From: Rheinheimera sp. EpRS3
Lineage (GTDB): Bacteria > Pseudomonadota > Gammaproteobacteria > Enterobacterales > Alteromonadaceae
Assembly (NCBI RefSeq): GCF_001513785.1
Contig: NZ_LNQS01000010.1
Location: 372,001-436,000 of the forward strand
DNA: 64,000 nucleotides
Direction of reading: 5' to 3'
A model generated the notes under the pieces. It ran no database searches. It worked only from the letters and a program-made list of their open reading frames with translations, and was not told the origin of the DNA. Positions 57,524-64,000 of the stretch are shown piece after piece (the first letter of the stretch is position 1; every line of letters begins with the position of its first letter). Position numbers and translations under genes: made by a program.

Positions 57524-57916
57524 TTACTCTTTAGTTTCAGATGTCTTAAACAGCGCTTCACAATCGTCACAGGCAAAATAACGATACACGTCACCACACT
57601 GAATATGCCCGGTCGCGCCAGCCCGTACCTGCCAGTTACAGTTTTGCTGGTGGTATTTTAGGGTGCCCTCAATAGCGCAGGGCGCGTAATTATAATGGTC
57701 GTGTAAGGTTTTATGCTCTACTTCACGAGCCTGCTGGAAAAACTGCGTTACTTCTATATTGCTAAGGTCAACATCCGTTGGCCGGCATTGCTCCGGCGCG
57801 TCTGAAACAAAGTCAGCAATATACAGTGAGCTGATTCGGTCAGAATCAAATAGCTGTTGCTGGCTGCCACAGGCCAGTAGCCATAACGATAAGCTGCATA
57901 ATATAAATACCCGCAT
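57524..57916 (-). CDS. Hypothetical Cys-rich lipoprotein
   Basis: 130 residues. Signal peptide with lipobox LWLLAC and Gly-Ser following, so probably outer-membrane anchored. The mature part has six further cysteines (AEQCRP-like, APCAIEG, QNCNW, IQCGD, CDDC), which suggests disulfides or metal binding. I do not recognise the family. Located between the barrel protein and the divergent DUF4920-like gene. Confidence 0.75.
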   Translation of the reverse strand: MRVFILCSLSLWLLACGSQQQLFDSDRISSLYIADFVSDAPEQCRPTDVDLSNIEVTQFFQQAREVEHKTLHDHYNYAPCAIEGTLKYHQQNCNWQVRAGATGHIQCGDVYRYFACDDCEALFKTSETKE

Positions 57917-58073
57917 TACCAGTTTGCTCCTTCGTGATGGTAAAGCCGGTGCCAGTTATAGCGCAAAACCAGGCTTCAAGAAATATTAAATTTACATATT
58001 TGCAATTATTAATTATCCATTTGCTTTTTTGAGCTATTGCGCCAGAATACGGCATCTGACAGGGAGAATAAGT

Positions 58074-58460
58074 ATGTTAAAAACACTATTGGCAGTTACT
58101 GCTGCCGGCCTGCTATTTACTGCTCATGCCGCCACACTATTTAGTGCCGCAGTTGATAAAACGACGGTAATACCGGTTGAGCAATTGCTGGTGCAGCCTG
58201 CAAGCTATCTGGATAAAGTGGTTACGATCAGCGGAAAAATAGATTCGGTATGCAGCAAACAAGGCTGCTGGATGAAATTTACCGCCCACAGTGAACAGGG
58301 GCCGTTCCGCATTAAAGTGCGCGATGGCGATATGGTGTTTCCGCTAAGCGCGAAAGGCAAAACCGCCTATGCCACCGGCACTGTGCGGTTATGGCCACAA
58401 GGCGAAGATAAAGCCGATGCTTACCAGCTTTACCCGACAGCAGTAGAAATAGCCGATTAA
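58074..58460 (+). CDS. DUF4920-like periplasmic OB-fold protein
   Basis: 128 residues from the ATG at 58074 (AGGGAGA upstream; an in-frame ATG at 58029 precedes it without signal peptide). Signal peptide ends HAA. GKIDSVCSKQGCWMKFTAH matches the CxxxGCW pattern of DUF4920 proteins, followed by an OB-fold-like domain (RIKVRDGDMVFPLSAKGK, ATGTVRLWPQGE). Role unknown; may bind metal or be redox-active through its two cysteines. Confidence 0.78.
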   Translation: MLKTLLAVTAAGLLFTAHAATLFSAAVDKTTVIPVEQLLVQPASYLDKVVTISGKIDSVCSKQGCWMKFTAHSEQGPFRIKVRDGDMVFPLSAKGKTAYATGTVRLWPQGEDKADAYQLYPTAVEIAD

Positions 58461-58462
58461 CA

Positions 58463-58488
58463 AAGTGGGCATCCTGCTATGCCCACTT
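58463..58488 (+). terminator. Stem-loop after the DUF4920-like gene
   Basis: A perfect 10-bp stem AAGTGGGCAT/ATGCCCACTT with a six-base loop directly after the stop codon. The T tract is poor. Confidence 0.6.
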
Positions 58489-58577
58489 ATTCAACCGCTG
58501 CCACAAAAAATAGTCCGTACAAATATTATCAGGCGTGTTTCAGGCGACAAATTTAGCCCGCACCAATAAATTGTTAT

Positions 58578-58592
58578 TGAGATTTATTATCA
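58578..58592 (+). promoter_or_regulatory. Fur-box-like site before iron-uptake operon
   Basis: TGAGATT-T-ATTATCA matches the 7-1-7 Fur consensus at 12 of 14 positions, about 50 bases before the receptor start. Confidence 0.7.
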
Positions 58593-58642
58593 TTAGCGTT
58601 AGCCTTTGCAAAAAAATCGGCTTACCTGCGTGTGGAAATTAA

Positions 58643-60916
58643 ATGTCAGTAGCAACTAAACGCTTTAACCTTTCTTTTTTAGTAGCCAGCCTGTACCTGC
58701 CATTAGCCGCACAGGCTCAGCAGCAGCCCCTGCAAGAAAGCCAGATTGAAACCATTACTGTGCGTGGCGAAAAAACCGATCGTTCGCTACAGGATACCTC
58801 CAGTAGTGTGGCTGTAACCACTGCATTGAGAATTGAGCAGGAAAATCTGCAAAGCCTGGACGATATCTTAAACCGCACCGCCAACGTTTCTGCCATGTAT
58901 GGCAGCCGGGGTTTTACTATCCGCGGTATTGCGGACGAAGCCGGTGCCTCTAACCCCCTGGCCACCATCTATCTGGACGGCGCAGCACTGTCCAGCCAGA
59001 TCAGCGATGCTGGCCCGACTGATTTATGGGATATTGCCCAGGTAGAGGTTATGCGCGGCCCGCAGTCTACCATTCAGGGCGAAAATGCCCTGGCCGGCGC
59101 CATTATTATGCGTTCGGCAGAGCCGACAATGGACTGGACCGGTAAAGCCAGAGTGCAGTGGTCAGATCCCTCAGATCGCCGTATCGCTGTTGCCGGTGGC
59201 GGCCCGTTAATAAATGATGAACTGGCTTTCAGAGTGGCGCTGGAGAAACGGGATTTTGATGGTTTTGTACACAATGTTACCCGTAATGAGCCGGAAGACG
59301 CAGTTGACTCCCTGCAGGGGCGCATTAAGTTATTGTGGACACCGTCAGCTTTGCCGGGGTTTACCGCCAGATTAAGCCATATGCGCGATGACCGCGACGG
59401 CCCCTATATGTATGTCTACAGCGATATCAGCGCCGGCGACTATTATGCTGACCGTACCAACAGATCGGACGCCAAAGGCAGTACCGATATTGTGACGGAT
59501 ATCACCACGCTGGAGCTGGACTACCAGCTCAATGAGCTGTGGTCGTTATCTGCGGTTACCGCTAAAAGCCGCTCTGACGTCAACCGTACTTATGATACAG
59601 ATCAGACAGAGCAGAACACCTCTTTCGGTAATGTAGCAGGGCTGCACGATACGCTGTCACAAGAGCTGCGGCTGCATTACAACGGCGATAAACTGCGGGG
59701 TTTGGTTGGCGGCTACTGGTCAAAGCGGGAAAACGATACCCTGACGACCACCCTGAGTAATGTTATTACCCCGGTAGGAACAATCAGCGCAGTATTGCAG
59801 GGCAATGGCCTGGACAGCACTACCGCAGCGCAACTGGCGGCGCTGTACGCCAGTGAACTGCCGCTGATCCCGGTAGATTATCAGAGTAAAGCCCCGACCC
59901 AATCGGAGAATCTGGCAGTGTTTTTTGATGGTGAGTATCAGCTATCAACGCAGTGGGCCCTGCTTGCCGGTGCCCGGTTGGATAAAGAACAATATGATTA
60001 TCAGTCAGATACCACGGCTGTGTTTGCCGGCACGCTGCCAGATCCAGCTAATTACGGCCAGCCGGGTTCGGCACTGCATACGATATTCAGCGGGGTAAAC
60101 GCCGCAGTATTAGCCATGGTCGATGATGCCAGCAGCAATGCGCCGGCCAGCAGCCGCGACTTTACTGCATTTTTGCCCAAGCTGGGCGTGCGCTGGTCAT
60201 ATCACCCGGAGCAATCTCTGGCATTGACGGTGCAACGCGGCTACCGCTCTGGTGGTAGCTCTTACAATATTGCCCGCGGCGAAGTGTTTGCTTATGAACC
60301 GGAATACACCACTAACTATGAACTGGCCTGGCGTAGCAACTGGCCAGATCAAAACCTGATCATTAACAGCAACCTGTACTACATCGACTGGACAGATAAG
60401 CAGGTTATTGCCAATTTTGGTATTAATAACTTCGACAGTCATACCGTGAATGCCGGTAAGTCGCATTTATATGGCGCAGAGTTAGAGCTGCGCCAGCGGC
60501 TAAATAACCAGTTCGACTGGTATGGCTCTTATGCCTATTCGAAAACCCAATACGACGAGTTCGACACCATAACAGACGCTATTATCAGCAACTTTTCCGG
60601 CCAGCCTTTTGCTTACGCACCGCGTCATACCGCAGCAGCAGGGGTAAACTGGTATCTGGCTGATAATTGGGCACTTAATGTCAACGGTAACTTTCGCAGT
60701 AAAGTCAGTACCGGCCCGCGCGATAGCACGCTGTGGCTGTCATCCAGAACCCTGTTTAACGCCCGGCTAAGTTATGATCAAACCAACTGGTCAGCCTATC
60801 TGTTCGTCAATAACCTGTTGGATAAAGGCTACCAGCAGTACCGCTGGCTTGATGAGCCGGTGGCGATCCTCGGCGCACCAAGAGTCATTGGTGCCGGTGT
60901 GCAGTGGCAATGGTAG
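58643..60916 (+). CDS. TonB-dependent receptor, iron-uptake operon
   Basis: 757 residues. Signal peptide ends AAQAQ, TonB-box-like ETITVRGE near 36, plug with YGSRGFTIRGIADEAG, ATIYLDGAALSSQ and VEVMRGPQSTIQGENALAGAI, barrel to VIGAGVQWQW. The operon with a PepSY-type membrane protein and two small membrane proteins, and the Fur-like box upstream, point to uptake of a ferric siderophore. The ligand is not identifiable. First gene of a four-gene operon. Confidence 0.93.
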   Translation: MSVATKRFNLSFLVASLYLPLAAQAQQQPLQESQIETITVRGEKTDRSLQDTSSSVAVTTALRIEQENLQSLDDILNRTANVSAMYGSRGFTIRGIADEAGASNPLATIYLDGAALSSQISDAGPTDLWDIAQVEVMRGPQSTIQGENALAGAIIMRSAEPTMDWTGKARVQWSDPSDRRIAVAGGGPLINDELAFRVALEKRDFDGFVHNVTRNEPEDAVDSLQGRIKLLWTPSALPGFTARLSHMRDDRDGPYMYVYSDISAGDYYADRTNRSDAKGSTDIVTDITTLELDYQLNELWSLSAVTAKSRSDVNRTYDTDQTEQNTSFGNVAGLHDTLSQELRLHYNGDKLRGLVGGYWSKRENDTLTTTLSNVITPVGTISAVLQGNGLDSTTAAQLAALYASELPLIPVDYQSKAPTQSENLAVFFDGEYQLSTQWALLAGARLDKEQYDYQSDTTAVFAGTLPDPANYGQPGSALHTIFSGVNAAVLAMVDDASSNAPASSRDFTAFLPKLGVRWSYHPEQSLALTVQRGYRSGGSSYNIARGEVFAYEPEYTTNYELAWRSNWPDQNLIINSNLYYIDWTDKQVIANFGINNFDSHTVNAGKSHLYGAELELRQRLNNQFDWYGSYAYSKTQYDEFDTITDAIISNFSGQPFAYAPRHTAAAGVNWYLADNWALNVNGNFRSKVSTGPRDSTLWLSSRTLFNARLSYDQTNWSAYLFVNNLLDKGYQQYRWLDEPVAILGAPRVIGAGVQWQW

Positions 60917-60923
60917 CGGCGTT

Positions 60924-61190
60924 ATGACGTTACTGCTGGCCTTAATCTGCCTGACTATTACCGCCCTGGCGGTGTATATGCTGGCGCCGCAGCAGCAATT
61001 AATACGCCGCAAACCCCACACTCTATGGCTTGGCAGCATTGCTATCTGTAGCTTGCTGGTTGGTGTGCTACTGCCAGCACCAGGCTATGGTTTCTGGCCA
61101 GCCTGTTATCTGGCGTTAACCTGGTTAATGCTGTGTTGGCTGTTATTGCCGCTTATTTCAGTATTTAAAAAGGTGAAATATGGCGGCTAA
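60924..61190 (+). CDS. Small membrane protein (DUF3325/DUF3649-type) of the iron operon
   Basis: 88 residues from the ATG at 60924, seven bases after the receptor stop; the longer frame that starts inside the receptor gene is an artefact of overlap. Three hydrophobic helices (about 2-18, 28-45, 52-78). Position before a PepSY protein matches the small DUF3325/DUF3649 proteins of siderophore operons, but the sequence is too short to be certain which. It overlaps the next gene by 11 bases. Confidence 0.72.
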   Translation: MTLLLALICLTITALAVYMLAPQQQLIRRKPHTLWLGSIAICSLLVGVLLPAPGYGFWPACYLALTWLMLCWLLLPLISVFKKVKYGG

Positions 61191-61443
61191 ACACTGGGCG
61201 GCGGCATTGTTCGGCTTGCCACTTACCATTGCCTGGGTTGGCATATTGGCGTTGTTATTTCCCGGTACTGCACAACAGGCTATTTTGCCGTGGTTATTAC
61301 TGACCTTTCCTTTGTGGGTCGCTGTAATGGCGCTAATGTACCTAAGCCGCAGTGGCAAGCGGTTATGGCTGCAGCTAAGCGCCTTAACCATCCTCAGTTA
61401 CGCCGCATTATGGCTGTTAAAAACAACCGGTACGGCGGTATAA
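61180..61443 (+). CDS. Second small membrane protein of the iron operon
   Basis: 87 residues with three predicted membrane helices (about 8-30, 36-56, 62-82). AAGGTG lies seven bases before the ATG. The stop codon is directly followed by the start of the PepSY gene, so the two are tightly coupled. Probably the DUF3649-like partner that usually accompanies PepSY reductase-like proteins. Function not established. Confidence 0.72.
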   Translation: MAAKHWAAALFGLPLTIAWVGILALLFPGTAQQAILPWLLLTFPLWVAVMALMYLSRSGKRLWLQLSALTILSYAALWLLKTTGTAV

Positions 61444-62970
61444 ATGAAGGTTATTACCCAAAAAAGCTTCCGCAACCTGCATACCTGGACGGGCCTGCTT
61501 ACCGGCTTGCTGCTGTTTATTGCCTTTTATGCCGGTGCGGTGTCGGTGTTTGTACACGAGCTGCAGCAGTGGCATGCCACCATTCAGCCCACAGCGCCAA
61601 CCGCGTCGCTGTCACAGGCTCAGCCCCTTATTGAGCAGGTACTGCAGCAATACCCACAAGCAGCACATGGTTTTAACCTGACACTGCCGGGAGCCCATGG
61701 TACTGATATGGCGCTGCTCTGGTATGACAGCGACAGCGCAACCCAATACAAATTTATTGCCGACAGCCAGCAGCAACTGCAGAAGCAAACCGCCAGGCAG
61801 GATTTTATCAGCCTGATTTATGATCTGCATTTTACTGCCGGCTTACCGCGTCAGGCAGGTTTATACCTGTTTGGTCTGGCCTGCATTTTATATGGTCTGG
61901 CGCTGGTCAGTGGTGTGGTTATTTACGCGCCGGTGTTTATCAAAGATTTATTTGCGCTGCGTTTAGGCCAGAGCACCAAACGCCTGTGGCAGGATGCACA
62001 CAATCTTATTGGCGTACTGTCGCTGCCATTTCATATTATTTTTGCCTGGAGTGGCGCAGTACTAACCATCGGCTTTTTACTGCTGGCGCCGTTTCAGTTT
62101 GTGGTGTTTGACGGCAAACTGCTGCAAATACTGGAACCCGACTTTGATGTGGTCGCCCATGTTGAGCCTGCCGGTGTTGCCGCCCCGCTGTTACCCGCCG
62201 AAACCTTGCTGGCCATGGCCGCTCAGCACTTGCCGGCAATGCAGGCTGAGATGCTGTTTTATCATGATGCCGGCGATGCCAACGGCACTGTTACCATCTA
62301 CGGCGAGTTGCCATCACCAACACTTACACAAAGAGCGATAGTGGTACTAAATAGCAGTACCGGCGAGCTGGCTGGGATGCAAACCCCGGAGCAGTTCCGG
62401 CCGGGCACGACCTTTCTGCGGGGGTTACAAAACCTGCATTACGGTGATTTTGCCGGCTATGCCTCCAAGTGGCTGTATTTTATCTTAGGCCTGGCAGGCG
62501 CTTTGCTGTTTTACACCGGCAACTTACTCTGGCTGGAAGTACGGCGACGCAACAGCAGCGCGCAACCGGCAAAAATACGGCTGATGGCCTCACTTACGCT
62601 TGGTGTGTGTTTGGGCGCAATGGCCGGTATTTCAGCGTTGTTTATCGCCGGTATATTGCTGACAGAACCCTGGCATAAAACGGTGTATTTCAGTGTGTTT
62701 TTTGCAGCGTTAGGCTGGGCTTTTTTGCGCCAGCCGGCCAAAGCCGGTGCAGAGTTACTGTATTTAACGGCACTGCTAACCTTGCTAATGCCTTTTGCAG
62801 CCTGGTACCACAGTGACCAGTTTTTCCTGGCAACTTTATTAGAGGGCAACGTCTTACGCTTTATGGTGGAAGGTACGGCGATCTTACTGGCGGTATTGTT
62901 TTGGCTACTGGCGCGCGCGGCACAAAAGCGGGCAGATAAAACCGATAACAGTATCTGGGCAAAATCATAA
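61444..62970 (+). CDS. PepSY-associated membrane protein (siderophore reductase-like)
   Basis: 508 residues. FRNLHTWTGLLTGLLLFIAFYAG is the first PepSY-TM helix with its conserved His; further helices near 143-165, 185-215 and 340-365, then four at the C-terminus. A periplasmic PepSY-like domain lies between. Related PiuB/FoxB/PepSY_TM proteins release iron from siderophores by reduction at the inner membrane. Last gene of the Fur-controlled operon. Start directly after the previous stop codon. Confidence 0.88.
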   Translation: MKVITQKSFRNLHTWTGLLTGLLLFIAFYAGAVSVFVHELQQWHATIQPTAPTASLSQAQPLIEQVLQQYPQAAHGFNLTLPGAHGTDMALLWYDSDSATQYKFIADSQQQLQKQTARQDFISLIYDLHFTAGLPRQAGLYLFGLACILYGLALVSGVVIYAPVFIKDLFALRLGQSTKRLWQDAHNLIGVLSLPFHIIFAWSGAVLTIGFLLLAPFQFVVFDGKLLQILEPDFDVVAHVEPAGVAAPLLPAETLLAMAAQHLPAMQAEMLFYHDAGDANGTVTIYGELPSPTLTQRAIVVLNSSTGELAGMQTPEQFRPGTTFLRGLQNLHYGDFAGYASKWLYFILGLAGALLFYTGNLLWLEVRRRNSSAQPAKIRLMASLTLGVCLGAMAGISALFIAGILLTEPWHKTVYFSVFFAALGWAFLRQPAKAGAELLYLTALLTLLMPFAAWYHSDQFFLATLLEGNVLRFMVEGTAILLAVLFWLLARAAQKRADKTDNSIWAKS

Positions 62971-63022
62971 GCCATAGTTAAATACTGCAGCTAAGCGTAT
63001 GGCAGAGGTAAAGCGTATCAGC

Positions 63023-63490
63023 TTATATACTTTGTGCTGTTAACTGCAGCAAGTAAGCTTTAAGCTGCGCTACCCGCTGTGGCCGGTTAAACAGCTGATA
63101 CAGTTGCAGCCAATCTGCCGGCGGCATCCAGCAGATACCGTCTTGCCAGTGGCAACGCTGCGGATTAAATTGCCAGTTAGTAATTACATCAGCCTGTTTT
63201 ACCGCTATACCGGCCATCAGTTCAATATCGGGCCAGCCGTCACGGCAAAAACGGGCAAAATGCGCAGTTGCATAATCCGGATGCGCCGGTGTTACCTGCA
63301 ATGAAAACTGTGGCTGCAGCGCCTGACGTATCAGTGCAAAGTCACTTTGTGTGCAAACAATATCAATATCATTTGGTTCACTTTCCAGCCCCAATTGCCA
63401 CAACAGACAACTGCCGCCCACGCCAAACTGAAAAGGCTGCAGTACAGCGCAAAGTTGTTGTAATTGTGTCAATAAATGCGTGTTAATCAT
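63023..63490 (-). CDS. Nucleotidyltransferase-like hypothetical protein
   Basis: 155 residues. FGVGGSCLLWQLGLESEPND followed by IDIVC has the GGS...DxD arrangement of the minimal nucleotidyltransferase fold; the second half (DIELMAGIAV) supplies a possible third acidic residue. The family is not known to me by name. It overlaps the upstream gene by eight bases and is probably co-transcribed with it. Confidence 0.7.
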   Translation of the reverse strand: MINTHLLTQLQQLCAVLQPFQFGVGGSCLLWQLGLESEPNDIDIVCTQSDFALIRQALQPQFSLQVTPAHPDYATAHFARFCRDGWPDIELMAGIAVKQADVITNWQFNPQRCHWQDGICWMPPADWLQLYQLFNRPQRVAQLKAYLLQLTAQSI

Positions 63491-64000
63491 CCAATGCCTT
63501 AATCAGCCGGGCCAGAAAAGCCAGTTTTTCGTTATTAAGCTGGCGATAGTCAAAGTAAGGGCATACTAACACCCGGTTATGTTTATCAACGGCAAATTCG
63601 TTATTCAGCCAGTTAAGCTGTGCCGGTAAGCCGGCCTCCAGCAGTGCTTTGGCGTGAGTACGGCCAGCAATAATATGTACAACTCCGTTTGCTGGCTGAA
63701 GATCAGGCGCACTAAAGACTAACGCCGTATTGCTACCGGCCTGCAATAAATATTGCTCACGATATTGCTGCCAGCTGCCGGCATGCTGCGTAAGGGCAAA
63801 TTGTTTGGTGTCCAGCGCAAATAACAGCTTGGCATACACATTAAACACCTTGCGCCAGCCATTGCCGCAGGCACGATTGATCAGCTCTATTTCGCCACTG
63901 TGCAGCGGCTGCATTGTCACTAAGTCAGCATACTCTGCCATCGGTGGCCGGCTAGCAATATATACGCGGATGCAAGCGATGGTATCACCAAAGCCTGCGG
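63483..64000 (-). CDS. Hypothetical protein (DUF6942-like), 5' end outside window
   Basis: The frame stays open from the right edge, so the start is missing; about 171 residues are visible. A methionine at 63941 could be mistaken for the start, but the preceding codons read GDTIACIRVYIASRPP, which continues naturally into MAEYADLVTMQPL. INRACGNGWRKVFNVYAKLLF is the most conserved-looking stretch. It may belong to the DUF6942 family; function unknown. Confidence 0.68.
   Translation of the reverse strand, partial: AGFGDTIACIRVYIASRPPMAEYADLVTMQPLHSGEIELINRACGNGWRKVFNVYAKLLFALDTKQFALTQHAGSWQQYREQYLLQAGSNTALVFSAPDLQPANGVVHIIAGRTHAKALLEAGLPAQLNWLNNEFAVDKHNRVLVCPYFDYRQLNNEKLAFLARLIKALDD

Noticed and set aside
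60774..60923. Longer version of the first small membrane protein, starting inside the receptor gene
   Set aside because: The added 50 residues are out-of-frame receptor sequence; the ATG at 60924 begins the first membrane helix.

Overview
The window looks like a chromosomal segment of a marine or freshwater gammaproteobacterium of the Alteromonadales, most like the Rheinheimera/Alishewanella/Arsukibacterium group. I infer this from the protein sequences (PckA, UvrA, Hsp33 and the Gsp proteins are of gammaproteobacterial type), the many TonB-dependent receptors, and the gene neighbourhoods (yrfG, hslR, hslO and pckA close together; ssb and an MFS gene near uvrA). The genus is a guess. No rRNA, tRNA, insertion sequence or CRISPR array was seen.

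Layout. (1) 1-9.1 kb: a TonB-dependent receptor cut by the left edge, a CNNM/CorC-type membrane protein, a chemoreceptor, pckA, cysQ, nudE and yrfG. (2) 9.1-20.4 kb: a complete type II secretion operon, gspC to gspN, on the minus strand with mostly overlapping genes. (3) 20.5-21.8 kb: hslR and hslO. (4) 22-26.4 kb: a GH16-type lipoprotein behind a LacI-type palindrome, a siderophore receptor behind a Fur-like box, and a luciferase-like monooxygenase. (5) 26.6-40.0 kb: a fructan utilisation locus with a SusC/SusD pair, two GH32-family proteins, a PfkB fructokinase, a ROK regulator and a sugar MFS porter. (6) 40.2-53.3 kb: ssb, a YajR-like MFS protein and uvrA, with an alpha-glucoside phosphorylase locus (FHS-type transporter, GH65, pgmB, LacI regulator, TonB receptor) between the last two. 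(7) 53.4-57.9 kb: accessory genes (XRE regulator, methyltransferase, DUF4143 ATPase, HNH nuclease, small barrel protein, lipoprotein). (8) 58.0-64.0 kb: a DUF4920-like protein, a Fur-type iron-uptake operon (TonB receptor, two small membrane proteins, PepSY protein), and two hypothetical genes, one leaving the right edge.

How the genes work together. The fructan locus reads as a full pathway: a lipoprotein GH32 with a duplicated accessory module trims polymer, SusD captures and SusC imports oligosaccharides, a second exported GH32 releases monosaccharide, the MFS porter carries it across the inner membrane, and the fructokinase phosphorylates it, probably under the ROK repressor. SusC/SusD pairs are a hallmark of Bacteroidetes, so finding one here, with a SusC that lacks the usual N-terminal extension and instead starts like a proteobacterial receptor, is the most striking feature of the window. 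The alpha-glucoside locus is a compact regulon: near-identical TTGCAATCGATTGCAA palindromes sit in both divergent promoter regions, and in one of them a single palindrome supplies the -35 elements of two opposed promoters. A third notable signal is a set of three GCGCATAAAA boxes spaced exactly 32 bp apart in front of the DUF4143 ATPase gene.
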